A stretch of 64,000 nt of DNA from Lacticaseibacillus kribbianus (GTDB taxonomy: Bacteria > Bacillota > Bacilli > Lactobacillales > Lactobacillaceae). Under the pieces are notes generated by a model that was not told the origin of the DNA, ran no database searches, and was given only the letters and a program-made list of their open reading frames with translations. This document shows, one piece after another, positions 27,531 to 36,313 of this stretch. The DNA lies in NCBI RefSeq assembly GCF_020180945.1, contig NZ_JAIPUL010000003.1:62001-126000 (forward strand), given 5' to 3'. Both the position numbers and the translations under genes were made by a program. The first letter of the stretch is position 1. Each line of letters starts with the position of its first letter.

Positions 27531-27567
27531 CCTCCCGTCGCGGACTGCGGCGATGGGAGGCCTTTTT
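27531..27567 (+). terminator. Rho-independent terminator
   Basis: The stem CCTCCCGTCGC / GCGATGGGAGG (one G-T pair) is followed by CCTTTTTG. Confidence 0.75.
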
Positions 27568-27727
27568 GTCTGCCGCACACCAGACCATGAGCCCCGCGCG
27601 GACGCGCTGACGGCTGGCCGGACGGTCGGCGCACCGGCGGCCCCCAGTGGCGCCACTACCTGCGGCCGGCGCGGGCCGCAGGTTGCGCGGCAAGGCAGAA
27701 ACAGGGGCGAAAGAGGACTGAATGCCG

Positions 27728-27757
27728 TTGGCGCGCGGGCACCACGCATCGTATGAT
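27728..27757 (+). promoter_or_regulatory. Promoter of the small-gene pair
   Basis: TTGGCG (27728-27733), 18-bp spacer, TATGAT (27752-27757). Confidence 0.6.
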
Positions 27758-27800
27758 GAACGTGGCGGGCAACCGCCCAGCATGATAGGGAGGCATCACG

Positions 27801-28087
27801 ATGATTGACTACTACTTGATCAACCAGCAGGACTACTTCGCCGCCGGCTACACCATCAGCCGCGGCCAGGCCTATGTCGATACCACCGGCGGCCTGGAAA
27901 CCGCGGCCAGCGCGTCCAGGCGAATGGCGCCGCAACGGCCAAGGCGCCGCTTTACGCACAAGTGCTTTCGACCGCCGCTTCGCAAAGCGAGCGCGCGACG
28001 CTGACCGAAGGCGACCGCGCGCGCCTGGTCGCCAAGCTTGACGCGGAGTTTGCCGTGATCGGCACGGCCGACCTGGCCGGCTGCTGA
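27801..28087 (+). pseudogene. Small unknown protein gene with one-base frameshift
   Basis: The gene starts at ATG 27801 after GGGAGGC and reads MIDYYLINQQDYFAAGYTIS. In the starting frame it runs into an Arg-rich tail and stops at 28004. One frame away, from about 27908, a natural-looking sequence continues (QRVQANGAATAKAPLYAQVL) to TGA 28087, next to the ribosome binding site of the following gene. One missing base near 27906-27907 explains this. The restored protein would have about 95 residues. No family is recognised. It could be a recent inactivation or a sequencing error. Confidence 0.6.
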
Positions 28088-28096
28088 GGAGGGACT

Positions 28097-28285
28097 ATGA
28101 TGACGAATGAACCGGAGAAGGCCACAACCGGCAAGGACGATAACCCGTTTTGCCACCACGGCATGACCTGCGCGCCGGGCTGCGGGTGCGCGGGGGAAGA
28201 CGGCAAGTGCCAGTGCGCGATGGCGTCGGCGCGGCGCTGCACGTGCAACGGGCTGTGCGGGATGCGGATGGCAAGCACCAAGTGA
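28097..28285 (+). CDS. Cys-rich metallothionein-like small protein
   Basis: A 62-residue protein with a strong GGAGG site and start ATGATG. Nine cysteines (19, 24, 29, 31, 38, 40, 48, 50, 54), three of them paired as C-x-C, and two histidines (20, 21) lie within 36 residues. There are few hydrophobic residues and no signal peptide. Such density and pairing is typical of metal-thiolate proteins; the cyanobacterial metallothionein SmtA also has nine cysteines. A zinc or copper buffer in the cytoplasm is the natural guess. Homology to a known family is not claimed. It is placed 9 bases after the frameshifted small gene, presumably in one transcript. Confidence 0.65.
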   Translation: MMTNEPEKATTGKDDNPFCHHGMTCAPGCGCAGEDGKCQCAMASARRCTCNGLCGMRMASTK

Positions 28286-28314
28286 GGCAGGCACACGGGT
28301 CCGGGGCGTGACGG

Positions 28315-28368
28315 GACCGCGCAGGGGCTGGCGCCGCGGGGCGGCGGCTTGGGTGCGCGGTCTCGTTT
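28315..28368 (+). terminator. Possible terminator
   Basis: GACCGCGC (28315-28322) pairs with GCGCGGTC (28355-28362), followed by TCGTTT. The GC-rich inner loop may fold further. Confidence 0.45.
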
Positions 28369-28392
28369 GACGGGACGTTGCAATCACCACTG

Positions 28393-28451
28393 GGCGCATC
28401 GACGAGTTTGGCTCATTTTCTGGGATGAGCGCTCGGCCGATGCGCCTTTTT
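28393..28451 (+). terminator. Rho-independent terminator with nested hairpin
   Basis: The outer stem GGCGCATCG / CGATGCGCC is followed by TTTTT. An inner GCTCAT...ATGAGC stem lies in the loop. Confidence 0.75.
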
Positions 28452-28598
28452 GGCGGCCGCTCAGCAGGGCAACGCGTCACGGTTGCCCGGTCACTTCCCC
28501 AATCGCGGGGCGGCGCACCGTCGCCTAGGTCATGTGAGGGTGAAAAGTGGGCGCATTGCATGGCGTAACCGATACAAAAGAGGTACAAAGTCGCGAAA

Positions 28599-28629
28599 CC
28601 CGCGCCGTGAAAGCGTTTCAAAATATACT
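28599..28629 (+). promoter_or_regulatory. cre-like box, shared 14-mer and -10 of the GH38-like gene
   Basis: CCCGCGCCGTGAAA (28599-28612) also occurs at 39592 before the binding-protein gene. It overlaps TGAAAGCGTTTCA (28608-28620), a 13-bp cre-like palindrome one base short of the consensus. TATACT follows at 28624-28629, and a second TATACT stands at 28652-28657. No good -35 is visible. Confidence 0.45.
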
Positions 28630-28693
28630 GTGATTACCGTTGGCCGGCTCGTATACTGTGAGTGATGAGGCGAGAAACGGAGGGGCTATCCTT

Positions 28694-31105
28694 ATGAAAA
28701 CGCTATACCTAATTAATCACTCGCACACGGACATCGGGTACACGGCGCGCCAGGAGGACATCGCGCATTACCACGCGGACTTCATCCGCCAGGCGCTGGC
28801 CATCATTCGCGACCGGCAGGCGACCGCGCAGGCGGAGGACTTTGTGTGGACCTGCGAGAACTACTGGCAGGTTGAGAACTTCTGGAAGGAGGCCACGGCC
28901 GACGAGAAGGCGCAGTTCACCGCGGCCGTCGAGGCGGGTCACGTCGACCTGTCTTTGAATTACCTCAACATGACGGAGCTGGTCGATCAGACCGTTTTGA
29001 CGCGCACGCTGGCCCGGGGCCGGCGCTTCGCGGACCAACTCAAGCGCCCGCTGCGGGCCGCGATGACCGCGGACATCAACGGCTTTGCCTGGTCTTACGC
29101 GTCCGCGCTCCTGAACAACGGCGTGGACGAGCTGTTCACCTGCATCCACGGGCACCACGGGCTGTACCCGCTGTACCAAAATCAGCTGCCGTTCTGGTGG
29201 GAGACGCCCGACGGCCAGCGGCTGTTGGTCTGGAACGGCGAGCACTACCACTTCGGCAACGAGCTGGGCATCATGCCGGACGCCTCGATGAGCTACCAGA
29301 TTCACGATGAGTACGTCGGGGACTTCGAGACCTCGCAGCTCACCGTCGCGCACGCGCGCATCACCCGCTACTTCGACGCGCTGGCGCAACGCGGCTACCC
29401 GTACGACTTCGCACCCGTCATGATCTCGGGGTTCGCCTCGGACAATGCGGGCCCCAATGCCAACATTGTGACGGCGATCGCGGACTGGAATCGGCAGTAC
29501 GGCGACGAAATTCAGGTCAAAATGATCGGCCTGAACGGCTTTTTCGACATTCTGCGCCAGGAGGATCTGGCGGCCATTCCCGTGTACCGCGGCGATTGGA
29601 ACGACTGGTGGGCGGACGGGGTGGGATCAACCCCGGCGGCGACCAAGATTTACCGCACCGCCCAGCGCCAGTACCACCTGGCGCGGCAGCTGGCCGGCGG
29701 TCGCGCCGACGACTCGCCGTTGATGGCCCGCGCGGAGCACGCCCTCATGCTTTACGCCGAGCACACCTGGGGGTACTCGTCGTCGGTGTCGCAGCCCTGG
29801 AACACGCTGGTCAACGAGCTCGACTTCCGCAAGGCCGACTACGCGGTGCGCGCAAGCCAGGCGACCAACGACTTGGTCACCGAGCTTGCGGTGCGCGACT
29901 ACGGGCTGGCCTACCCGCGGGCCAATCGGCGCAAGACGTACCGGGTGGTGAACCCCGGCGACGCGCCGGTCACGGCACCGGCGCGACTGCTTCTGGCGGG
30001 GTGGGAGAGCGTTGAGGGCCACCGGTTAACGGATCAGTGGCTGTCACGCATTGAGGTGTACGATCTGGACACCGGGGCGCGCTGCGACTTTCAGCTTGAG
30101 CGCACCGCTCGCGCCTACGAGTTCGAGATCGTGGTCAGCCTGGCGCCCAAGGCCGTCAAGCGCTTCGGGCTGCGGATCGCGGCGGCGGACCAGCATCGCG
30201 GCGGGTATTCGTACACCAATTTTGTTCAGGGCGCCGAGGGGGTTCAAGACATCGACTACCCGGGCAAGCCCAACGAAATGGTGCTTGAGACGCGAGATTT
30301 TCGCGTCGAGCTGAGTCAGACCACGGGCATCGGCCGGTTGATCGACCGCGCGACGGGCGAGGATCTCCTGCTTCAAGACGCTGCGGCCCCGCTGTTTGCG
30401 GGCGTCTACGAGCAGACGCCGGTGAAATCCGACCCCTGCAGCGCGCGCAGGCGAATGGGCCGCAATCGCAAGGGGAAGGGCGTGCAGCGCAGCTTCTCGC
30501 GCCTGGTGAACATTCGCAACCTGGCCGATGGTCCCATCTCGCAAAGCGTCGCGCTGGATTACGCCCTAACTGGTACGCAGATGTACACGGTGGTGCTCAA
30601 GGTCTACAAGGAGCTGCCGTACATCCAGGCGGTGGTGCAGCTGCAAAAGGACAACACCTGGGCGCCGGAGAACCTGTACGTCGCGCTGCCGCTGCTCGCC
30701 CAAAGCGACCTGTACGCCGAAAAAAGCGGGGCGCTTTTCCGACCGGCCATCGACCAGCTGCCGGGCACGAACGCCGACTTCTTCCTGCTGGACACGGGCT
30801 ACTTCTACCAGCAAAACGACCGGGTCCTCGGGGTGTGCCTGAAGGACACGCCACTGATCACGCTTGGCAACCTCGATCCCAAACCGATCGAGCTGTGCGG
30901 CCCCAAGACCGCGGCGCGCAACCGCGAGCAGGTGTACGCCTGGGTCATGAACAATTTTTGGGAGACCAACTTCAAGGTCGATCTGTCGGGCTTTTACGAA
31001 TTCGAATTCGACATTTTTGCCGGCGCGGCGTCAAGTCGAGCGGCCGCACACCAGCTTCTGCGCCAGACGGCCCAGGGGGTGCTGTGCGTGACGACCGACG
31101 AGTGA
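28694..31105 (+). CDS. GH38-like alpha-mannosidase family protein
   Basis: An 803-residue cytoplasmic protein and the intact closest relative of the frameshifted gene at 457. The start at 28694 has CGGAGGGG upstream. It shows the zinc-binding His11/Asp13 in HSHTDIGYT, the probable catalytic Asp127 in MTADINGF, GDWNDWWADGVGSTP, AEHTWGYSSSVSQPW and the C-terminal NNFWETNFKVDLSGFYEF. The catalytic domain is N-terminal and the C-terminal half is beta-rich, as in GH38, but it is shorter than classical members. It is followed by a solute-binding lipoprotein gene, so the pair may sense or import and then hydrolyse the same glycan. The substrate is not known. Confidence 0.82.
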   Translation: MKTLYLINHSHTDIGYTARQEDIAHYHADFIRQALAIIRDRQATAQAEDFVWTCENYWQVENFWKEATADEKAQFTAAVEAGHVDLSLNYLNMTELVDQTVLTRTLARGRRFADQLKRPLRAAMTADINGFAWSYASALLNNGVDELFTCIHGHHGLYPLYQNQLPFWWETPDGQRLLVWNGEHYHFGNELGIMPDASMSYQIHDEYVGDFETSQLTVAHARITRYFDALAQRGYPYDFAPVMISGFASDNAGPNANIVTAIADWNRQYGDEIQVKMIGLNGFFDILRQEDLAAIPVYRGDWNDWWADGVGSTPAATKIYRTAQRQYHLARQLAGGRADDSPLMARAEHALMLYAEHTWGYSSSVSQPWNTLVNELDFRKADYAVRASQATNDLVTELAVRDYGLAYPRANRRKTYRVVNPGDAPVTAPARLLLAGWESVEGHRLTDQWLSRIEVYDLDTGARCDFQLERTARAYEFEIVVSLAPKAVKRFGLRIAAADQHRGGYSYTNFVQGAEGVQDIDYPGKPNEMVLETRDFRVELSQTTGIGRLIDRATGEDLLLQDAAAPLFAGVYEQTPVKSDPCSARRRMGRNRKGKGVQRSFSRLVNIRNLADGPISQSVALDYALTGTQMYTVVLKVYKELPYIQAVVQLQKDNTWAPENLYVALPLLAQSDLYAEKSGALFRPAIDQLPGTNADFFLLDTGYFYQQNDRVLGVCLKDTPLITLGNLDPKPIELCGPKTAARNREQVYAWVMNNFWETNFKVDLSGFYEFEFDIFAGAASSRAAAHQLLRQTAQGVLCVTTDE

Positions 31106-31194
31106 TGGCCGGCGCTTTGAGGGGGTGATGTGACGGCACGGTATGGCAGAGGACAAGAGCAAGCGGATTTAGGCGGGCGTTGATGGGGAACACG

Positions 31195-31216
31195 CCGATT
31201 ACGAAGCGGTAATCGG
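31195..31216. promoter_or_regulatory. Perfect inverted repeat before the orphan lipoprotein gene
   Basis: CCGATTAC, a 6-base loop, then GTAATCGG. It lies 28 bases before the GTG start, with no T-run, so it is more likely an operator or translation-control hairpin than a terminator. Confidence 0.45.
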
Positions 31217-31243
31217 TCGGACTTGCTAATGAGGTGAATCCTA

Positions 31244-32812
31244 GTGAAAAAACGGTACGGTATGCTGCTTGGCGCCGTCGCGGTGTCGGCGGTTGTGGCA
31301 GTGGGTTGTGGGGCGAAGTCCTCAGAGACCAAAGAGGACAGCAACACGATTGCGCTGTTAACCCAGGACCACACGGATGTCCATCCGAAGAACGAGGACC
31401 TGTGGATGTGGAAGGAGTATCAAAAAAAGACCGGCGTTAAGGTCAAGTGGGAGGCGGTCAAGGACTGGGACCAAAAAAAGCAGCTGGTGCTGGCGCGCAA
31501 GCAGCTGCCCGACGCCTTCTACCAGACGATCTGGTCGAACGACGAGCTGGCGAAGTACGGGAAGCAGGGGCTGTTTCAGCCGCTGGAGAAGCTGATTCCC
31601 AAGTACGCGCCCAACTTGAACAAGCTGATGCAAAAGGATCCGAGCATCAAAAAGGCGCTGACGACCACGGACGGTCACATCTACGGGCTGCCGTACACCA
31701 GTGACGACCCGCTGGGGGGTGGCCGTGCTTACCGGCTCTATGTCAACAAGAAGTGGCTGGACAAGCTGGGGCTGAAGAAGCCGACGAACACCGTCGAACT
31801 CGAAAACGTGCTTCAGCAGTTCGTGACCAAGGACCCGAACGGCAACGGCAAGGCGGACGAGCAGGGCTTTTACATGGATTCGAGCAAGTTCGGCTCCCTG
31901 GAGCTCATCGTCAAGGCGGCCTACGGGATGAACACCGCCGGCCGCACGGCGATGGAAAACGGGTTTTACATCGACGACAGCGACCAGCTGCAGTACATGT
32001 ACTCCGACGCGAAGATGAAGGCGGCCTGGAAGTACCTCGCGGACCTGTACCAAAAGGGCCTGATCGCCAAGACCGCCTTTGCCGGCGTGGACTTCGATAA
32101 GTGGGTCGCGGATGCCGGCAAGGACGTCGTCGGCTGCTACGCCTGGGTTGGACCGGACTACATCGGGCCAACCGTGCAGAACAACTACGTGCCGATCTCC
32201 GTGGTCAACGGACCGGACGGCAAGAACGGCGCCCTGATCACCCAGTCCTCGATCATGGGGACCAGCGCGTTCGTCATCACCAAGGACGCGAAGGATCCCA
32301 AGAAGCTCCTGCGCTGGGTCGATTACTTCTACAGCAAGGAAGGCTCCGAGTTCGCGTTTTACGGGAAGGAAGGCGTGACCTACAAGCTGAACGACAAGGG
32401 CCAAAAGGTCTACGTCGATAAGATCCTGAAGAACCCCAAGGGCCCACAGCTCGGTGCCTATCAGTACGTGGACAACGTGTACGCCGGCTTCTTCCCGTAC
32501 CTCGAGCAGTCCGACGCGAACAAGCAGATTGCGTACGGACGGCAGCCGGAGCAGTTCACCGATGACCCGCTGAACCACCTGCCCAAGCAGATTCTGCCGT
32601 CGCTGCAGGCGACCCCGGACGAATCCGCGAAGCTGTCCATCATCCAGACCGACCTTGATAACTACGTCTCGCAGGCCCGCGTGAAGTTCGTCACGGGCAA
32701 GTGGAGTCTGGACAAGAACTGGTCGGCCTACATCACCCAGCTCAAGAAAATCGGCCTGGATCAGTGGCTGAAGATTCGCCGCGATCAGTACAAGCGTTAC
32801 ACGGCCGAGTGA
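31244..32812 (+). CDS. Orphan solute-binding lipoprotein, LplA/YtcQ type
   Basis: A 522-residue lipoprotein starting at GTG 31244 with a GAGGTGAA site. The signal peptide ends at the lipobox VAVGC (Cys22). The mature part is strikingly similar to the protein at 39886-41463 throughout (for example DVHPKNEDLWMWKEYQKKTG and VKFVTGKWSLDKNW), so the two are paralogues with probably related substrates. No permease lies next to it. It likely feeds the permeases encoded at 41635-43521 (inference). It follows the GH38-like gene by 138 bases and ends at a strong terminator. Confidence 0.88.
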   Translation: MKKRYGMLLGAVAVSAVVAVGCGAKSSETKEDSNTIALLTQDHTDVHPKNEDLWMWKEYQKKTGVKVKWEAVKDWDQKKQLVLARKQLPDAFYQTIWSNDELAKYGKQGLFQPLEKLIPKYAPNLNKLMQKDPSIKKALTTTDGHIYGLPYTSDDPLGGGRAYRLYVNKKWLDKLGLKKPTNTVELENVLQQFVTKDPNGNGKADEQGFYMDSSKFGSLELIVKAAYGMNTAGRTAMENGFYIDDSDQLQYMYSDAKMKAAWKYLADLYQKGLIAKTAFAGVDFDKWVADAGKDVVGCYAWVGPDYIGPTVQNNYVPISVVNGPDGKNGALITQSSIMGTSAFVITKDAKDPKKLLRWVDYFYSKEGSEFAFYGKEGVTYKLNDKGQKVYVDKILKNPKGPQLGAYQYVDNVYAGFFPYLEQSDANKQIAYGRQPEQFTDDPLNHLPKQILPSLQATPDESAKLSIIQTDLDNYVSQARVKFVTGKWSLDKNWSAYITQLKKIGLDQWLKIRRDQYKRYTAE

Positions 32813-32929
32813 TCGGTTCGCCACAAGCCCGGCAAACGGCCAAGGCAAAAACCAAGGCGCGCGCCTCACGCAGGCGGCTGGGATTGAGCATTTGAGCGGC
32901 CGCCCCGCAGCGTGACCGCTTGCGGCGGC

Positions 32930-32986
32930 AAAAAAATCGTCCACCCCAACAGGCCAGTCGGTCCTGTTGGGGTGGACGATTTTTTT
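32930..32986. terminator. Very strong bidirectional terminator
   Basis: A perfect 24-bp stem (arms 32930-32953 and 32963-32986) with A7 and T7 flanks and a 9-base loop. It lies between the convergent lipoprotein and GH172 genes. Confidence 0.95.
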
Positions 32987-32997
32987 GCGTCGGGTGC

Positions 32998-34062
32998 TCA
33001 GTTGACCTCCAGCCAATCGGCGTCAAGCCGCGGCTTCAGGTCCGGGCAGTCCGGCCGGTCCAGGTAAAAGAACGCGGTGGAGGCGATGTCGTCTTGCTGC
33101 GGCAGGTAGCGGCCCCCGCTGCGCCAGCCCAAAGACTGCAGCGTGACGCGCAGGCCGGTGGTGAAGCGAATCGGGTCCAGCACGTGCCAGCGGTAGAGGC
33201 CAAAGCGCTGCTGGCTTTGGTACAGGCCGTCCGGTTGGATCACCTGCGGCAGGCCGAGGAAGGCGGTCGAGTAGCTGCCGTACTGGCCCTGCGGCTGCTC
33301 GAAGTTCCACGCGCCGCCGAAGTAGTCCTCGGTGCCGGTGCCGCAGATGGTCGGGAACTCGCGGTCGGCATCGAGGTAAAACTTCATCTCGCCCTCGCCC
33401 CACCAGCCGGTGCTGTTGCTTTGGTAGGCGAGGTAGGTGCCGACGAAGTGCCCAGTGCCCGCAATCTGCGGCAAGATCGGGTGCACCGCCTTTTGGGCCA
33501 GCGGGTGGCTGCGGTGCCAGTAGGCCTGAAAGTACAGGCAAGGCGTCGCGACCGCCTCCAGCGCGTAGTCGATCTGGTAGTAAAGCGGCAGCGCCGCGTC
33601 GCCCAGGTTGACGATTTTGACGGTCGCGTGGCGCAAAAACGGCATCTCCCAGTAGCAGTTCATGCCGCCGGCGGGGTTGACCGCCACCGGCAGCGAGTTG
33701 ACGTTGCAGCGCTTGTTCCACCCGTTGCAGAAAAAGTCGCCGTACGGCACTCGCACGGCCGGGATCGCGGCGTCGTCCCAGGTGAACTCGAGGATCAGGC
33801 TGCGCCAGTGATCCGGGAAGCAGGTCATCCAGATGTGCTTGATGGCGCCTTGGCCGTCGATGTCGGCCAGGGTGGTGGTGCTGTGCGGGGCAAGCTCGAC
33901 GGAAGGGGAGACCTTCCAGCCGACGCCGAGCTCGCGGGCCGCGGCGGCGCCGGTGCCGGTGGTCGCGCGGCCGCCGCCGCCGGGTTCGCCGGTCGGGTTT
34001 TCGGCGGAGATGGAGCGGGACAGGGACGCCTTGGCGTGGGTCAGTTCGGATAGCAGGGACAT
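32998..34062 (-). CDS. GH172 (DUF2961) family glycosidase
   Basis: A 354-residue cytoplasmic protein of the former DUF2961 family, now GH172. Members hydrolyse or transform fructofuranosides and arabinofuranosides (difructose dianhydride enzymes, alpha-D-arabinofuranosidases). The conserved WWGEGEMKFYLDAD and CGTGTEDYFGGAW (about residues 220-252) carry the glutamates expected to be catalytic (Glu223 or Glu225, and Glu245). AAGGAGGT precedes the ATG. It is the last of three genes (SGNH, GH36-like, GH172) on the minus strand. No signal peptide is seen, so it acts on imported sugar. Family members commonly form trimers or larger oligomers. Confidence 0.85.
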   Translation of the reverse strand: MSLLSELTHAKASLSRSISAENPTGEPGGGGRATTGTGAAAARELGVGWKVSPSVELAPHSTTTLADIDGQGAIKHIWMTCFPDHWRSLILEFTWDDAAIPAVRVPYGDFFCNGWNKRCNVNSLPVAVNPAGGMNCYWEMPFLRHATVKIVNLGDAALPLYYQIDYALEAVATPCLYFQAYWHRSHPLAQKAVHPILPQIAGTGHFVGTYLAYQSNSTGWWGEGEMKFYLDADREFPTICGTGTEDYFGGAWNFEQPQGQYGSYSTAFLGLPQVIQPDGLYQSQQRFGLYRWHVLDPIRFTTGLRVTLQSLGWRSGGRYLPQQDDIASTAFFYLDRPDCPDLKPRLDADWLEVN

Positions 34063-34074
34063 GGGGAAACCTCC

Positions 34075-35625
34075 TTATAGTGGTTCGAGCGGGTCGAACG
34101 TCCAGTCGTAGTGGTCGGTGCGGGTGCCGTCGGTCCAGTCCTGCGGGTAGCGGCCGGAAAGTGGATCGACCGGGGCGTAGCGCGCGGTTTGGGCCACGTT
34201 TTGGGCGAAGGCCTGAGCAACCGCCGTTGCTTGCTCAGGCGGTAACTGCGCGAAGTCGCAAGACACCAGAAGCGGCGTGCCGCTGTTGGCGAGCAGCTGC
34301 AGCCACTGGCGGTTTTGGGCCCAGGGGATGTCCGGCGTGAGGCCGACGCAGTCCGCGTCGGCGAGGTAAAACGTGCGGTGCTGCGGCAGCCGCATGGCCA
34401 GCGCGTTGACCCCCATGGTGACGGTGCGCATCAGGTCGACGAACCCGGCGGCGAGGTGGCCGACCACGTTGCAGCCGTTGAGCACAACCGGCCCGGCGGC
34501 CTCGCGCAGCGCGGCGTAAAAGGCCGTGATGATCTCGGCGGTGGTGCGGGTGACGTCCTTGAACCGCACTTGCCCGGCCGCGTAGGTCAGCCCCATGGCC
34601 GGCCCCCACTGCTCGAACACGTCGAAGGCGGAGAAGTCGAACTTGATCAGCTCGAACCCCCAGGCGCAAAAGCGCCGCACGTCTGCCTGCACGGCGGCCA
34701 CAACGACCGGATCGCTGATGTCCAGGGTGAAGTCGTCCCCCCAGTCGTGCAGGGCGTGTTCGCGCAGCGCGGGCGTCGTGGTGAGCAGCGGCCGAAACCA
34801 CAGCCCGGGCCGCGCGCCGGCCGCCTTGATGGCCGCGGCCACGGCCGCCATGTCGCCGAACTTGGCGTTGCCGCCGGTCCACGGCCCGCCGTTGTAATCC
34901 TTGCGGGCGTCGACCTGCCAGCCGTCGTCGATCACGCACCAGGGCCGCACCTCAAGCCCCCGGCACAGCTCGGCCACGGCCTGCGCGTTGTGCAAGACGC
35001 CCGTGCGCGTGTTGGCGCCGTACGCGTAGTACCAGTCGTTGGTGCCGATCACCGGCGCCAGCGGCCGCGGCAGGTGGGCCTGGTTCATCCGGGCGCAAAA
35101 CGCGGCGAGCACGCCAAGCGGGTCGCCGGGTGTTGCGGCCTGCGCCATCACGGTGCAGCAGTCAAGCGTGCGTTTTCCGAGCTGCAGCGGCTGGGTGCCG
35201 CTTCGCAGGTCCAGCCACAGCACGGCGCGGTCCGGGCCGATCGTCCAGCTGCACAGGGCGTTGGGCTGCGTCGCCACGCCGAGGCAGCGCGTGCCGCTCG
35301 CCGCCTGCTCCGCGACGTACCACGGGTAGACGGCCGCCTCGTCCAGCGGCGTGAAGCGCAGCTCGCCGTACGCGCGCTCGACCGCGTCGCCCATGAACAG
35401 GGCACCGGGCCGCATCGCGTGCGGCCACGTCAGGCGCAGCCGCAGCAGGGGCAACGCCTGAGCGGTCAGGGTGACGCGCAGGCCCGCGTCTTCGGGCGTG
35501 CCGGCGGCCGGCGCGGCGGTCACGGTGACGGTGTCGTACCGCCAGCCGGCGTCGCCGCGCCGCTCAAGGGCGTGCCAGCTGCCATCGGCCAGCTGGACCT
35601 CAACCGTGCGCAGCCGCTCAAGCAT
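34075..35625 (-). CDS. GH36/GH27-clan alpha-galactosidase-like enzyme
   Basis: A 516-residue cytoplasmic protein of clan GH-D. The N-terminal beta domain is about 1-185 and the TIM barrel about 190-470. Barrel motifs are PWCVIDDGWQ (228-237), PGLWFRPL and the nucleophile region ELIKFDFSAF with Asp330. The acid/base is probably an Asp in YLADADCVG (about 420-428). ATG 35625 overlaps the stop of the SGNH gene and has GGAGG upstream; a longer start at 35664 lies inside that gene. The substrate could be an alpha-galactoside or another alpha-linked residue, since divergent members of this clan vary. Confidence 0.8.
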   Translation of the reverse strand: MLERLRTVEVQLADGSWHALERRGDAGWRYDTVTVTAAPAAGTPEDAGLRVTLTAQALPLLRLRLTWPHAMRPGALFMGDAVERAYGELRFTPLDEAAVYPWYVAEQAASGTRCLGVATQPNALCSWTIGPDRAVLWLDLRSGTQPLQLGKRTLDCCTVMAQAATPGDPLGVLAAFCARMNQAHLPRPLAPVIGTNDWYYAYGANTRTGVLHNAQAVAELCRGLEVRPWCVIDDGWQVDARKDYNGGPWTGGNAKFGDMAAVAAAIKAAGARPGLWFRPLLTTTPALREHALHDWGDDFTLDISDPVVVAAVQADVRRFCAWGFELIKFDFSAFDVFEQWGPAMGLTYAAGQVRFKDVTRTTAEIITAFYAALREAAGPVVLNGCNVVGHLAAGFVDLMRTVTMGVNALAMRLPQHRTFYLADADCVGLTPDIPWAQNRQWLQLLANSGTPLLVSCDFAQLPPEQATAVAQAFAQNVAQTARYAPVDPLSGRYPQDWTDGTRTDHYDWTFDPLEPL

Positions 35626-36298
35626 GATCGGCCTCCGGCTGCTGGTGGCGCCAGTCGAAGCCAAGCGCGTTCAGGATTTGCGTGGCGATGAGCATGTGCC
35701 CCTTGAGGTTGGGGTGCACGCGGTCCGCAGACAGGATGTAGCTGGCCCGATTCGCCAGGTACCGGTCGATCGGCGCCTGCAAGTCAAGGTAGGTCGCCCC
35801 GTTCGCTTCGGCCAGCGCCTGCGCAATCGCGCGGTACGCATCGACCTGGTGGCGCATCGGGTCGGCGTGGTTTGGCTCGAACATGAAGGGGCTGAGGATC
35901 AACAGCTCGGGAATGGTGCCGCGCGCGGCGTCGATCATGGCCTGGTAGTTGGCACGGTACTGCGCGGCGTCCACCAGATCGGTGGGGTGGTAGAACGGCG
36001 CGTCGAAAAAGCGCCACACGTCGTTGACGCCGATCAGGATGGCGGCGACGTCCGGGTGCTGCTGGACGACGTCGGCGTCAAAGCGCGCCAACAGCTGGTT
36101 AGTCGTGTCGCCCGAGACCCCGGTGTTTTGCACCATCACGGTCAGCTCGGGGTACAGGGCGGTCAGCGCGGCGCTGATCAGATTCGGGTAGCCGTCGCCC
36201 AGCGACTCGGTGGTGCCGGGCATCGCGGCGCGGTCGCGGCCGCAGTCGGTCACGGAATCGCCGGTGAACAGTAGCTTGGCATTGCGGGTTAGAAACAC
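35618..36298 (-). CDS. SGNH/GDSL hydrolase, probable carbohydrate esterase
   Basis: A 226-residue SGNH hydrolase. Block I is LFTGDSVTDCG with nucleophile Ser15, block II NTGVSGDTT (Gly), block III IGVNDVWR (Asn), and block V DRVHPN (Asp and His). This size and motif set is typical of intracellular acetyl esterases acting on sugars. It is first in the minus-strand operon and would remove acyl groups before the GH36-like and GH172 enzymes act. There is no signal peptide. Confidence 0.87.
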   Translation of the reverse strand: MFLTRNAKLLFTGDSVTDCGRDRAAMPGTTESLGDGYPNLISAALTALYPELTVMVQNTGVSGDTTNQLLARFDADVVQQHPDVAAILIGVNDVWRFFDAPFYHPTDLVDAAQYRANYQAMIDAARGTIPELLILSPFMFEPNHADPMRHQVDAYRAIAQALAEANGATYLDLQAPIDRYLANRASYILSADRVHPNLKGHMLIATQILNALGFDWRHQQPEADHA

Positions 36299-36313
36299 AG
36301 GATCACGCTCCTC

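Larger units (their letters stand above)
27427..27800. other. Gene-free region with a direct repeat, terminator and promoter
   Basis: No credible gene is seen. The stretch holds a 12-bp direct repeat (27486-27520), a terminator (27531-27567) and a promoter (27728-27757). The rest is GC-rich with no further structure noticed. Confidence 0.6.
28286..28693. other. Intergenic region: two terminators, cre-like box, tandem -10 repeats
   Basis: No credible gene is seen. A GC-rich first half carries two terminator hairpins. The AT-richer second half is the promoter region of the GH38-like gene, with two TATACTGTGA copies (28624 and 28652) and upstream boxes. Confidence 0.65.
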
